Assembly (NCBI RefSeq): GCF_949628215.1
Contig: NW_027441288.1
Coordinates: 62,001 to 126,000 of the forward strand
Length of the DNA: 64,000 nt
Source: Phalacrocorax aristotelis
Lineage: Eukaryota > Chordata > Aves > Suliformes > Phalacrocoracidae
Direction: 5' to 3'
Positions 34,284-46,892 of this stretch are shown here, piece after piece. Position numbers and translations under genes: made by a program. Position 1 is the stretch's first letter. The number at the start of each line of letters is the position of its first letter. A model generated the notes under the pieces. It was not told the DNA's origin. It ran no database searches and was given only the letters and a program-made list of their open reading frames with translations.

Positions 34284-35438
34284 CCCAGTACAGTGCGGGG
34301 AACGGGGACGTACCAGGATCTACTGGGTTGTACTGGGAGGGAACTGGGATGTACTGGGGTGTACTGGGAGGGGACTGTTATGTACCGAGGGGGAACTGGG
34401 ATGTACTGGGAGTGAACTGTGAAGTACTGGGATGTACTTAGAGGGAAGTGGGAGGGAACTTGGATGTAGTGGGAGAGAACTGGGATTTACTTGGAGGAAA
34501 GTGTCATGTACTGGGCTGTACTGGAATGGAACTGTGAGTGAACTGTGTGTGAACTGTGAGGGAACTGGGATGTACTGTGAGGGAACTGGGATGTACTGGG
34601 ATGTACTGGGAGAGACTGGGAGGGATCTGGGATGTACTGGGATGCACTGGTAGGGAACTGGGATGTACTGGGAGGAATCTGGAATGTCCCAGTTGACACC
34701 CACTTCCCTCCCAGTGCCTCCCAGTATATCCCAGTCTCCTCCCAGTACATCCCAGTAAATCCCAGTTTGCTCCCAGTACATCCCAGTACATCGCAGTACA
34801 TTCCAGTTCCGTGCCTGTACATCCCAATACATCCCCGTTCCATGCCAGTACATCCCAGTTCCCTACCAGTTCATCCCCGTACATCCCAATTCCCTCCCGG
34901 TTCACTACCACTTCTTTCCCAGTGCCTCCCAATACATCCCAGATCCGTCCCATTACATCCCAGTACATCCCAGTTCCCTCCCAGTACATCCCAGATCCCT
35001 CCCAGTACTGGGAGGGAACTGGGATGTACTGGGAGGCACTACAATGTGCGGGGATGCCCTGGGATGTACTGTGGAGGAACTAGGATGTACAGGCTTGTAC
35101 TGGGTTGTACCGGGTGGAACTAGCAGGGATTTGAAATGTCCCAGGATCTACTGGGATGTACTGGGATGTACTGGGAGGTAACTGTTGTGTACTGGGAGGG
35201 AACTGGGAGGGAACTGGGATGTACTTGGAGGGAAATGGGAGAGAACTGAGATGTACTGGAGGGAACTGGAATGGAATAAGAGGGAACTAGGACGCACTGG
35301 TCGGAAACAGGGACGGAACTGGGAGGGAACTGGGACGTACTGGGAGGGAACTGGGACGTACTGGGAGGGAACTGGGAGGGAACTGGGAGTGAACTGGGAG
35401 GGAACTGGGACGTACTGGGAGGGAACTGGGAGGGAACT

Positions 35439-35903
35439 GGGACGTAGTAGGATGTACTGGGAGTGAACTGGGACGTAGTAGGATGTACTGGGAGGGAACT
35501 GGGACGTAGTAGGATGTACTGGGAGGGAACTGGGACGTAGTAGGATGTACTGGGAGGGAACTGGGACGTAGTAGGATGTACTGGGAGGGAACTGGGACGT
35601 AGTAGGATGTACTGGGAGGGAACTGGGACGTAGTAGGATGTACTGGGAGGGAACTGGGACGTAGTAGGATGTACTGGGAGGGAACTGGGACGTAGTAGGA
35701 TGTACTGGGAGGGAACTGGGACGTAGTAGGATGTACTGGGAGGGAACTGGGACGTAGTAGGATGTACTGGGAGGGAACTGGGACGTAGTAGGATGTACTG
35801 GGAGGGAACTGGGACGTAGTAGGATGTACTGGGAGGGAACTGGGACGTAGTAGGATGTACTGGGAGGGAACTGGGACGTAGTAGGATGTACTGGGAGGGA
35901 ACT
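35439..35903 (+). repeat. 31-bp homogeneous tandem repeat, 15 copies
   Basis: The period is 31 bp, made of GGGACGTAGTAGGATGTA plus CTGGGAGGGAACT. All copies look identical except the first, which has GAGTGAACT. It is far more uniform than the surrounding array, indicating recent expansion. It has no mirror copy on the right side of the spacer. Confidence 0.95.
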
Positions 35904-38900
35904 GGGATGTACTGGGAGGAAACTGGAATGTCCCAGTTGACACCCACTTTCCTCCCAGTTTCCTCCCAGTATATCTCAGTTACCTCCCAGTACATCCCAG
36001 TAAATCCCAGTTTGCTCCCAGTACATCGCAGTAGATTCCAGTTCCGTTCCTGTACATCCCAATACATCCCCGTTCCATGCCAGTACATCCCAGTTACCTA
36101 CCAGTTCATCCCCGTACATCCCAATTCCCTCCCGGTTTGCTACCACTTCTTTCCCATTGCCTCCAAATACATCCCAGTTCCGTCCCATTACATCCCAGTA
36201 CGTCCCAGGTCCCTCCCAGTACATCCCAGGTCCCTCCCAGTACATCCCAGGTCCCTCCCAGTACTGGGAGGGAACTGGGATGTACTGGGAGGCACTACAA
36301 TGTGCGGGGATGCCCTGGGATGTACTGTGGAGGAACTAGGATGTACAGGCTTGTACTGGGTTGTATCGGGTAGAACTGGCAGGGATTTAGGATGTACCAG
36401 GATCTACTGGGATGTACTGGGATGTACTGGGAGGTAACTGTTATGTACTGGGAGTGAACTGGGAGGGAACTGGGACGTACTGGTAGGGAACTGGGATGTA
36501 CTGGGAGGGAACTGAGACGTACTGTGAGGACACTGGGATGTACTGTTATGTACTGGGAGGGAAGTGTTATGTACAGAGGGGAACTGGTGCGTACTGGGAT
36601 GTACTGGGATGGAACTGTGAAGTACTGGGATGTACTGGGAGTGAACTGGGAGGGAACTGGTATGTAGTAGGATGTACTGGGTGGGAACTGGGATGTACCA
36701 GGATGTACTGGGAGGGAACTGGGATGTAGTGGGAGGGAACTGGGAGGGAACTGGGATGTACTGGGAGGGAACTGGGATGTAGTGGGAGGGAACTGGGAGG
36801 GAACTGGGATGTACTGGGACATACTGGCAGGGAACTGGGATGTACTGGGAGGGGATTGGGATGTACTGGGAGGGAGCTTGGATGTATTGGGAGGGAAGTG
36901 TTATGTACCAAGGGGGAACTGGGAGGGAACTGGGATGTAGTGGGACATACTGGGAGGGAACTGGGATGTACTGGGGTGTACTGGGAGGGAATTGTTATGT
37001 ACCGAGGGGGAACTGGGACGTACTGGGAGTGAACTGTGAAGTACTGGGATGTACTGGGAGTGAACTGGGAGGGAACTGGTATGTAGTAGGATGTACTGGG
37101 TGGGAACTGGGATGTACTGGGATGTACTGGGAGGGAACTGGGATGTACTGGGAGGGAACTGGGATTTACTGGGAGGGAACTGGGATGTACTGGGAGGGGA
37201 TTGGGACGGACTGGGAGGGAACTGGGATGTACTGGGCTGCACTGGTAGGGAACTGGGATGTACTGGCAGGAAACTGGAATGTCCCAGTTGACACCCACTT
37301 CCCTCCCAATGCCTCCCAGTATATCCCAGTTTCCTCCCAGTACATCCCAGTAAATCCCAGCTCGCTGCCAGTACATGCCAATACATCGCTGTACATTCCA
37401 GTTCCGTTCCTGTACATCCCAATACATCCCCGTTCCATGCCAGTACATCCCAGTTTCCTACCAGTTCATCCCCGTACATCCCAATTCCCTCCCGGTTCAC
37501 TACCACTTCTTTCCCAGTGCCTCCCAATACATCCCAGTTCCGTCCCATTACATCCCAGTACATCCCAGTTCCCTCCCAGTACATCCCAGGTCCCTCCCAG
37601 TACTGCGAGGGAGCTGGGATGTACTGGGAGGCACTACAATGTGCGGGGATGTCCTGGGATGTACCGTGGAGGAACTAGGATGTACAGGCTTGTACTGGGT
37701 TGTACCGGGTGGAACTAGCAGGGATTTGGGATGTACCAGGATCTACTGGGATGTACTGGGATGTACTGGGAGGTAACTGTTGTGTACTGGGAGTGAACTG
37801 GGAGGGAACTGTGAAGTACTGGGATGTACTTAGAGGGAACTGGGATGTACTGGGAGGGAACTGGGATGTACTGGGTGGAAAGTGTTGGGAATTGGGATTT
37901 ACTGGGAGGGAACTGGGATGGACTGGGAGGGAACTGGGATGTAGTGGGACATACTGGGAGGGAACTGGGATGTACTGGGGTGTACTGGGAGGGAATTGTT
38001 ATGTACCGAGGGGGAACTGGGATGTACTGGGAGTGAACTGTGAAGTACTGGGATGTACTTAGAGGGAAGTGGGAGGGAACTTGAATGTAGTGGGAGACAA
38101 CTGGGATTTACTTGGAGGAAAGTGGCATGTACTGGGATGTACTGGAATGGAACTGGGAGTGAACTGTGTGTGAACTGTGAGGGAACTGGGATGTACTGTG
38201 AGGGAACTGGGATGTACTGGGACATACTGGGACAGACTGGGAGGGATCTGGGATGTACTGGGAGGGATCTGGGATGTACTGGGAGGCACTACAATGTGCG
38301 GGGATGCCCTGGGATGTACTGTGGAGGAACTAGGATGTACAGGCTTGTACTGGGTTGTACCGGGTGGAACTGGCAGGGATTTGGGATGCACCAGGATCTA
38401 CTGGGATGTACTGGGATGTACTGGGAGGTAACTGTTATGTACTGGGAAGGAACAGGGAGGGAACTGGGATGTACTGGGAGGAAACTGGGATGTACTGTGA
38501 GGGAACTGGGACGTACTGTGAGGACACTGGGAAGTACTGTTATGTACTGGGAGGGAAGTGTTATGTACTGAGGGGAACTGGGACGTACTGGGATGTACTG
38601 GGAGGGAACTGTGAAGTACTGGGATGTACTGGGAGTGAACTGGGAGGGAACTGGTATGTAGTAGGATGTACTGGGTGGGAACTGGGATGTACCAGGATGT
38701 ACTGGGATGTACTGGGAGGGAACTGGTATGTATTGGGAGGGAACTGGGATTTACTGGGAGGGAACTGGGATGTACTGGGACATACTGGCAGGGAACTGGG
38801 ATGTACTGGGAGGGGATTGGGACGGACTGGGAGGGAACTGGGATGTACTGGGCTGCACTGGTAGGGAACTGGGATGTACTGGGAGGAAACTGGAATGTCC

Positions 38901-40676
38901 CAGTTGACACCCACTTCCCTCCCAATGCCTCCCAGTATATCCCAGTTTCCTCCCAGTATATCCCAGTTTCCTCCCAGTACATCCCAGTAAATCCCAGCTC
39001 GCTCCCAGTACATGCCAATACATCGCTGTACATTCCAGTTCTGTTCCTGTACATCCCAATACATCCCCGTTCCATGCCAGTACATCCCAGTTCCCTACCA
39101 GTTCATCCCCGTACATCCCAATTCCCTCCCGGTTCACTACCACTTCTTTCCCAGTTCCGTCCCATTACATCCCAGTACATCCCAGGTCCCTCCCAGTACA
39201 TCCCAGGTCCCTCCCAGTACATCCCAGGTCCCTCCCCGTTAATCCTAGGTCCCTCCCAGTACTGGGAGGGACCTGGGATGTACTGGGAGGCACTACAATG
39301 TGCGGGGATGCCCTGGGATGTACTGTGGAGGAACTAGGATGTACAGGCTTGTACTGGGTTGTACCGGGTGGAACTGGCAGGGATTTGGGATGTACCAGGA
39401 TCTACTGGGATGTACTGGGAGGTAACTGTTATGTACTGGGAAAGAACTGGTAGGGAACTGGGATGTACTGGGAGGGAACTGGGACGTACTGTGAGGACAC
39501 TGGGATGTACTGGTATGTACTGGGAGGGAAGTGTTATGTACTGAGGGGAACTGGGACGTACTGGGATGTACTGGGAGGGAACTGTGAAGTACTGGGATGT
39601 ACTGGGAGTGAACTGGGAGGGAACTGGTATGTAGTAGGATGTACTGGGTGGGAACTGGGATGTACCAGGATGTACTGGGATGTACTGGGAGGGAACTGGT
39701 ATGTACTGGGAGGGAACTGGGATGTACTGGGATGTAGTGGGAGGGAACTGGGAGGGAACTGGGATGTACTGGGAGGGAACTGGGATGTACTGTGACATAC
39801 TGGCAGGGAACTGGGATGTACTGGGAGGGGATTGGGACGGACTGGGAGGGAACTGGGATGTACTGGGCTGCACTGGTAGGGAACTAGATGTACTGGGAGG
39901 AAACTGGAATGTCCCAGTTGACACCCACTTCCCTCCCAATGCCTCCCAGTATATCCCAGTTTCCTCCCAGTACATCCCAGTAAATCCCAGTTTGCTCCCA
40001 GTACATCCCAGTACATCGCAGTACATTCCAGTTCCGTTCCTGTACATCCCAATACATCCCCGTTCCATGCCAGTACATCCCAGTTTCCTACCAGTTCATC
40101 CCCGTACATCCCAGTTCCCTCCCGGTTCACTACCACTTCTTTCCCAGTGCCTCCCAATACATCCCAGTTCCGTCCCATTACATCTCAGTACATCCCAGTT
40201 CCCTCCCAGTACATCCCAGTTCCCTCCCAGTACATCCCAGTTCCCTCCCAGTACATCCCAGTACATCCCAGTTCCCTCCCAGTACATCCCAGTTCCCTCC
40301 CACTACATCCCAGTTCCCTCCCGGTACATCCCAGTTCCCACCCGGTACATCCTACTACATACCAGTTCCCTCCCTGTTCACTCCCAGTACATCCCAGTAC
40401 TTCACAGTTCCCTCCCAGTACATCCCAGTACGTCCCAGTTCCCCTCAGTACATAACACTTCCCTCCCAGTACATAACAGTACATCCCAGTGTCCTCACAG
40501 TACGTCCCAGTTCCCTCACAGTACATCCCAGTTTCCTCCCAGTACATCCCAGTACATCCCAGTAGATCCTGGTACATCCCAAATCCCTGCCAGTTCCACC
40601 CGGTACAACCCAGTACAAGCCTGTACATCCTAGTTCCTCCACGGTACATCTCAGGACATCCCCGCACATTGTAGTG

Positions 40677-40736
40677 CCTCCCAGTACATCCCAGTTCCCT
40701 CCCAGTACTGGGAGGGAACTGGGATGTACTGGGAGG
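40677..40736. repeat. 60-bp perfect palindrome at a C-rich to G-rich switch
   Basis: The centre is at 40,706/40,707 within CCCAGTACTGGG. Thirty bases on each side are exactly complementary by my reading. It sits close to the point where the unit orientation of the central array flips. Shorter perfect versions (22 bp or more) occur at most C-to-G switches in the arrays. Confidence 0.9.
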
Positions 40737-42439
40737 GAACTGGGATGTACTGGGATGTAATGGGACGGAACTGGGATGTAATGGGACGGAACTGGGATGT
40801 ATTGGGAGGCACTGGGAAAGAAGTGGTAGTGAACCGGGAGGGAATTGGGATGTACGGGGATGAACTGGTAGGAAACTGGGATGTACTGGCATGGAACGGG
40901 GATGTATTGGGATGGACAGGAACGGAACTGGAATGTACGGCGATGTATTGGGATGTACTGGGAGCGAACTGGGATTTACTGGGATGTACTGGGAGGAAAC
41001 TGGGATATACTGGGAGGAAACTGGGATATACTGGGAGGAACCTGGGAGGGAAGTGGGTGTCAACTGGGACATTCCAGTTTCCTCCCAGTACATCCCAGTT
41101 CCCTACCAGTGCAGCCCAGTACATCCCAGATCCCTCCCAGTACATCCCAGTTCCCTCACAGTACATCCCAGTTCCCTCCCAGTTCACACACAGTTCACTC
41201 CCAGTTCCATTCCAGTACATCCCAGTACATGCCAGTTGCCTCCCAGTTTCCTCTAAGTACATCCCAGTACTTTAAAGTTCCCTCCCAGTACATCCCAGTT
41301 CCCTCACAGTACATCCCAGTACTTCACAGTTCACTCCCACTACATCCCAGTACGTCCCAGTTCCCTCCCACTACATCCCAGTTCCCTCCCAGTACATACC
41401 AGTTCCCTCCCAGTACATACCAGTTCCCTCCCAGTACATCCCAGTTCCCACCCAGTACATCCTACTACATACCAGTTCCCTCCCAGTTCACTCCCAGTAC
41501 ATCCCAGTACTTCACAGTTCCCTCCCAGTACATCCCAGTACGTCCCAGTTCCCCTCAGTACATAACACTTCCCTCCCAGTACATAACAGTACATCCCAGT
41601 GTCCTCACAGTACGTCCCAGTTCCCTCCCAGTACGTCCCAGTTCCCTCCCAGTACGTCCCAGTTCCCTCCCAGTACATCCCAGTTCCCTACCAGTACATC
41701 CCAGTTCCCTACCAGTACATCCCAGTTCCCTACCTGTTCCTTCCCAGTACATAACAGTTACCTCCCAGTACATCCCAGTACATCCTGGTACATCACAAAT
41801 CCCTGCTAGTTCCACCCGGTACAACCCAGTACAAGCCTGTACACCCTACTTCCTCCACGGTACATCCCAGGACATCCCAGCACATTGTAGTGCCTCCCAG
41901 TACACCCCAGTTCCCTCCCAGTACATCCCATTACATTCCAGTGCCCTCCCAGTACATCCCAGTTCCATCCCAGTACATCCCAGTACATCCCAGTTCCCTC
42001 CCAGTACATCCCAGTTCCCTCCCAGTACATCCCAATTCCCTCCCAGTACATCCCAGTACTTCACAGTTCCCTCCCAGCACATCCCAGTACGTCCCAGTTA
42101 CCCTCAGTACATAACACTTCCCTCCCAGTACATACCAGTACATCCCAGTTCCCTACCAGTTCCTTCCCAGTACATAACAGTTACCTCCCAGTACATCCCA
42201 GTACATTCTGGTACATCCCAAATTCCTGCCAGTTCCACCCGGTACAACCCAGTACAAGCCTGTACATCCTAGTTCCTCCACACTACATTCCAGGACATCC
42301 CAGGACATTGTAGAGCCTCCCAGTACGTCCCAGTTCCCTCCCAGTACAACCCAGTAGATCCTGGTACGGCCCCGTTCCCCGCACTGTACGTCCCCGTTCC
42401 CCGCACTGTACGTCCCCGTTCCCCGCACTGTACTGGGAG

Positions 42440-42692
42440 GACAACCGAGTCTGCGCAGTGACTGACATAGGGAACGAGCAAGTTTGTACCCATCACTAGA
42501 CAAGACAATAATGACTATGTATGAGTATGTGAAATTTTCATCTATAAATTGTACGGGAAAGGTGCGTGAGGTACGCACGCCAGGAGGAGCGATCCCCCGT
42601 GCATCCGGCGCCGCGAATAAAGAATGCCTGCTCTTTAATACTAAATTGGTGTTGAGGAGTCGTTTCCGATTTTAACGCGTTTTTCGGTAACA
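42440..42692 (+). repeat. Truncated LTR fused to minisatellite (right)
   Basis: Mirror of 34,029-34,283. It begins abruptly after GTACTGGGAGG and ends in TAACA followed by CAGG. It has AATAAA and the same mixed 5'-like and 3'-like diagnostic bases as the left copy. Confidence 0.85.
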
Positions 42693-43034
42693 CAGGGAGT
42701 CAGATCAAGAGAGCCAGAGAACAACAAAACACCGACAGGCTACAGGACAGAGCAGGAGGAATAAAAAAAAAAAAAACGGAGCCAGAGCCAGGCAGAGAGA
42801 GGCGGAGAAAGAAAAAGGAGCCACAGGCTACAGGACAGAGAGAGGGAGGACTGAAAAGACGGGGAGGCAGGGAGCCACTCAGAGCGAGACGGAGAAAGAA
42901 GGTGCGGGGGGGGGGGCGCAAAAAAAAAAAGTAAATTTTGCAGCAGGTAAGGAAAGAGAGGGGGCCGGGGGAGAGACAGGGAGGGCCCAGGACGCACAAG
43001 AGAGGCAACGGGGCCCCAGTGGCCCAGGACTCAC
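42693..43034 (-). repeat. Pyrimidine-rich array, unit B copy (right)
   Basis: Mirror of 33,710-34,028, read as purine-rich on the + strand. It differs from the left in lengths of A and G homopolymers. Confidence 0.85.
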
Positions 43035-43144
43035 CGCGACTCTCGCTCTCAGCGCTGCTGGCACAATTTAGCCGTTCAGATGCTTCTTCCCCCTCCTCTC
43101 CTCCCTGCCTCTTCTGCAGCTCCAGACTCTAGGCCGTCCTCCAC
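43035..43144 (-). CDS. Unit B copy of the last exon (right)
   Basis: Mirror of 33,580-33,689 with the same splice borders and stop. The preceding exon's last base differs between arms (CTG before GTAAGA on the left, CTC on the right, near 43,180). Coding status is uncertain. Confidence 0.3.
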
Positions 43145-43205
43145 CTGAAGAGAATACGTGGGTGTCTTACAGCTCTTACGAGATGAGGCTTCCTAGGCAC
43201 GTAGC

Positions 43206-43802
43206 CTAGCTTGCTCGTGCACTACACGCCCGTACCCAACTCCGGGTTACGCGTACAGACCCTACGGTGCACGTTGGTGGCCTGGCCCGCTGCGGGCTAT
43301 GAAGGGGGATCCTTCCTCCCCCACCTGCATGGACAGGCTCTCTCTTGCCTGCGGCAGGAAGGCAGCTGGCAGCCAGAGCACCTTCAGTTTCTTCTTCTTT
43401 ACCTTTCGTTGGCGTCTCCAGCTTCAGCCGAGGCAGCTCCTGTCCGCAGCCGGGAAGGGCTTTGTCTATCCCTTTTCGGCCCTGCGCTGCGAGGACGGCG
43501 AGGACGGGCAGAGAGAAGCCACGCGAGCCTGAGACGGCCGCAGGCAACGGCATCCCCGGGGGAAGGACAGACAACCACGTCCTCAGCACGGTCTCTGGGA
43601 GAGGGAAAGAAGAAACAGTGACCGTCATTACCGTCGATCGACCCTGGCCAAAGCCTCTCCTTCCACAGGGGCTTCTGGACACACCGCTCCCTCCCCACGC
43701 TACTGCTAAGGGCCCCTGCGCCAAGGGGGAATCCAGTGCGCTTGAGGGACGGCTTGCTGCCTTCACGACAGGGCCTGGGGGCGGCCTAAGGCTATGCAGC
43801 AC
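43206..43802 (-). other. Unit B-specific segment with a 198-codon open frame (right)
   Basis: Mirror of 32,922-33,518. The frame has the same length. Visible differences from the left are Thr/Pro, Ala/Thr, Val/Ala and Gln/Arg replacements. The exon-like part corresponding to 33,130-33,322 keeps its AG and GT borders. Function is not recognised. Confidence 0.3.
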
Positions 43803-43805
43803 GCT

Positions 43806-43910
43806 TATGGGGAGGTGCCGGAGCTGGGGGCAGGCGCACGGGGCAAGGGGGGCCAGGGGAGGCTGAGCGGGACCTCCGGTGGGCCGGGGACGCGGCCATC
43901 ATCTGCGCCC
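43806..43910 (-). pseudogene. Unit B version of the Pro-rich exon (right)
   Basis: Mirror of 32,814-32,918. Its early stop follows the same Ser/Gly/Thr tail. A few bases differ from the left copy. Confidence 0.35.
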
Positions 43911-43980
43911 TGGGCACGGGGAAAAGGTCATCGTCCTCCTCCTTTCCCTCTTCCCTTCTGTCAGCTCCCGGGGAACTCAC

Positions 43981-44260
43981 CGCTTCTCGGGAAGCGGCCG
44001 CACCCGCAAGCCCCCAGTAATCAACACGAATCCAACCCCAAAAATACACCTCGCGTACCGTACGCGCCACGGCCGCCCGGCACCCGAGCGCCGGAAGACC
44101 GCGCCTCCCGCCATGCCCGGCGAACCACGTGACAGGGCCGGCAGCCACTGCGCCAGGAATACAGCTCCCGGCATGCTCTGCGCCACAACCCGGCCGCCCG
44201 GCAGCCGCAAGGACTACAGCTCCCGGCATGCTCTGCGGCACAACCCGGCCGCCCGGCGGC
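43981..44260 (-). promoter_or_regulatory. Unit B-specific promoter with two ZNF143-type sites (right)
   Basis: Mirror of 32,464-32,743. The two ZNF143-type sites are at 44,158-44,176 and 44,213-44,231 and are unchanged. A base between them differs from the left arm (GCGCCACAAC here against GCGGCACAAC expected). The first exon's donor GT lies at 43,979-43,980. Confidence 0.6.
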
Positions 44261-44802
44261 CGGTTTGATGCGGAGCCACCCAGCATCCCTGCGAGCACAG
44301 CTGCAGGCGCAACAGCAGTTACGCAGCCACAACTAGGCACTAAACAAAGGCTTTCCAACACTGGAGGTCTAGAACAGGTAGACATTAGCACAGAAGCACA
44401 AGGGGCTCCGTCACCCTGCACAAATCTCCCCGTGCCTACACACGCACACGTTCAGAAGTTAGTTATCAGAAAACGCCCGACTCAGCCATTTGCCACAGTC
44501 ACGAGACTCACGACATGATAACACGACATGACACACGAGGTGGGCTCAGAGTTTTAAGGCAAGAAATACCTCCCACGCCCCCCACCCGAGATCTTTCAGG
44601 GTCCACACCTGCCATCGCCCCGCACCAAACCTACCCGGCCAAAGGCTTTCAGGTGGCCCGAAACACTGTACACAGAAAATAACCAGGGACAGACCTGCAT
44701 TGTTCGGAAGCGAACGATGCCCGACCGGGGCTCCTCTGCGGGGCACGGAGCCCCCCGGCCCCGCCCGGAGACACACACCCGCCCCCCGCTGCCCGAACTC
44801 AC
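44261..44802 (-). other. Unit B intron-like stretch (right)
   Basis: Mirror of 31,922-32,463, with the same deletion junction. No gene was recognised. Confidence 0.6.
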
Positions 44803-45513
44803 CCACCAGCGCTCTCCGGCCCCCGGACACGGCCGCGCTGCTCTCTCAGGCGGCTGCCGCAGGCGAGGCTCGGGCACCGCCAGGCCTCCAGGCGTCCCAA
44901 GGGGCTGCCGGCCACCGCAGGAGATGGCTGCCGGCGGCCGGACCGCCGCGGCGCTCCCCGCCCAGCTCCGAGCAGGCTCCGCCGGCCGCGGGCTTCCCAC
45001 GCCGGGCCGCAGAGGGGCCCCGGCACCGCACAGGGACGCCTCGCGACCCGGCCGCCACACGCACCGGCCCTTCGGCCTCCACACGCACCGCTCCCGCCCC
45101 GCTCCGACGCGCCGCGCACGCGCCACCGGAAGCCCGAGCCCCGCGGGGCGGCCCTTAAAGGGCGGCCGGAAGGAACGGCCCCCACCGGCCCCGCCACCGC
45201 GCCCAGCCGGTGAGCGCCAGCGCCCCCTGCTGGCCGGGCCGCGCTCAGCTCGCGAGGGCGCCGAGGGCCGGGCGGGGCGGGACGCGCCGGCTCGGGGCCA
45301 GCGCCTTCTCGGAGCGAGCGGGAAACCCCTGCGGGCCCCGGTCACGGCCGGGCACAGCCGCGCGCCCTCCGAGAGCTGCTGAACGGGGCTGCCGCTCGTG
45401 ACACATACCGAGCCGTCTGCGACGGGAGCGGGCAGAGGAGGAAGGGGCCGACGGCCGCGGGGCCCTGGCCCCAGGCGGGGGGGAGGGGCTGGGGCCCGGG
45501 GGGCCGCCCCCCT
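44803..45513 (-). promoter_or_regulatory. CpG island B (right)
   Basis: Mirror of 31,211-31,921 with the same exon end and donor (GT at 44,801-44,802). A few CpG positions differ from the left, for example GGGGCCGACGGCC here where the left gives GGGGCCGGCGGCC near the outer edge. Confidence 0.6.
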
Positions 45514-45710
45514 CCTCACAGTTCCCTCACAGTTCCCTCACAGTTCCCTCACAGTTCCCTCACAGTTCCCTCACAGTTCATCCCATGGACGGAACCGGGA
45601 CCTACTGTGAGGCACTGGGAAAGAAGTGGGAGGAAGCCGGGACAGACCAATATAGCCCAGTATGGACTAGACCAATATAGCCCAGTATGGACTGGAGGGA
45701 ACTGCGAGGG
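45514..45710 (-). repeat. Short tandem arrays upstream of unit B (right)
   Basis: Mirror of 30,990-31,210 with six instead of seven 11-bp units and two instead of three 25-bp units. This accounts for most of the coordinate shift between the arms. Confidence 0.9.
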
Positions 45711-45764
45711 AACCGCGAGAGAACCCCACAGAACAAACCATGGGGCACGAGAAGGCAGAGAATT

Positions 45765-46892
45765 AAGAATTAGGGACAGGGAGCCAGAAAAAAAAAAAAG
45801 AAAAAAACCAAAGGGAGACAGAGAGCAAAAGGAATCGCAATGCGTACGGAGAGAAGAGAGAAACAATTCTAGCATAGGGTCACGGGGGAGCCAGGGACAG
45901 CAAGATGGAGAAAGGACAGAAGCTACAGGCTACAGGGCAGAGAGGGAAGAATTAATGAATAGACACAGAGAGATGGGCAGAAAGACATGGAGAAAGGCTA
46001 AAGATCACACGGCCTACAGGGAAGAGAGAAGAGAGGGAGGAATTTTAAAAACAGGGGCAAGAAGCCAGAGAGAGGGAGAGAGAAGCAACAATAAAATGGG
46101 GACAAGCCACAGGGCAGCGAGGAGGGAATCAATGAATAAGAACACGAGACCAAAGAGAACACAATGTAGAATGGAAAAAAGGAACAGCGGCCTACAGGGA
46201 AGGAGGAATTAAAGATCAGGGACTGGGAGGCAGACAGAGACACATGAAGAAACAAGTGAAAAAAAAGAAAAAAACAAACCAACAGCAATGGGCTACAAAG
46301 ACAGAGAGGGAGGAAATGAGGAAATAAAACGTCGCAGCAAGGAGCTGGACAGAGAGAGATGAGGACAAACAAATAGCACGGGTCCACGTGACAGAGAACG
46401 TGGAATTAGAACACAGAGAGAGGGAGCCGGACAGAGAGAGAGGCCGAGAGAAACATCTAGACAGGCTACAGCGGGCAGAGGCAGGAATTAAAACCTAGGG
46501 ACAGGGAGCTGGACAGAGAGAGATGGAGGTCACAGGGAACAGCGGTGGCTGCAGGAAGAACAGGAATTCATGAATAGGGAAAGGGAGCTGGACAGAGAAG
46601 AACTCAGAAAGGCAAGAACAGTAGCAGGGTACAGAGCAGAGAAGACAAATTAAAAAGCACGGGGGGAGCGTTGAGGCAGACAGAGAGAGATTAAGAAAAA
46701 AGTCACGGGCTACGTGGCAAAGCAGGAGGAATTCAGAAACGAGGATGGGAACCAAGGGAGAGTGTGCTGGTGAAGGATAACGGGCATTAAAAGTGAGGGA
46801 CGGGGAGCTGGGAAAAGCGAGGCAGAGAAAAACAGAATCACAGAGAGAATCACACAAAGCCAAAAAAGAAGAAACTGAACAACAGGAACAGG
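45765..46892 (-). repeat. Purine-rich (+ strand) tandem array, part 2 (right)
   Basis: Mirror of 29,797-30,930. On the + strand it reads as GGACAGAGAGAG- and CTACAGG-rich units. The long open frame at 45,607-46,212 is a low-complexity Arg/Glu/Lys artefact. Confidence 0.85.

Larger units (their letters stand above)
34284..42439. repeat. Central minisatellite spacer with orientation flip
   Basis: The same 10+11-bp modules and ~1 kb strand-switching units as the outer arrays. Markers in forward orientation start at about 35,038, 36,294, 37,633, 38,288 and 39,292; in reverse orientation they are at about 40,665, 41,881 and 42,305. The flip is near 40,190-40,300, where a C-rich half runs on into the complement of a G-rich half. 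The flip is about 1.8 kb right of the midpoint calculated from the arms (~38,350), so the two sides of the spacer have expanded unequally (about 5.9 and 2.2 kb). Confidence 0.95.

Noticed and set aside
35439-35903. CRISPR-like regular array
   Set aside because: The repeats are directly contiguous with no unique spacers, and the genome context is eukaryotic.
40881-42272. 463-codon open frame and many 150-335-codon frames in the minisatellite (Tyr-Trp-Glu-Gly-Thr or Ser-Gln-Tyr-Ile-Pro-Val repeats)
   Set aside because: The 21-bp unit is a multiple of three and has few stop triplets, so several frames on both strands stay open at once. Frame lengths change with every unit variant and there is no start context or splice structure.
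45607-46212. 201-codon Arg/Glu/Lys-rich frame in the purine-rich array
   Set aside because: Low-complexity tandem repeat translation. The left-arm counterpart is not open to the same length.
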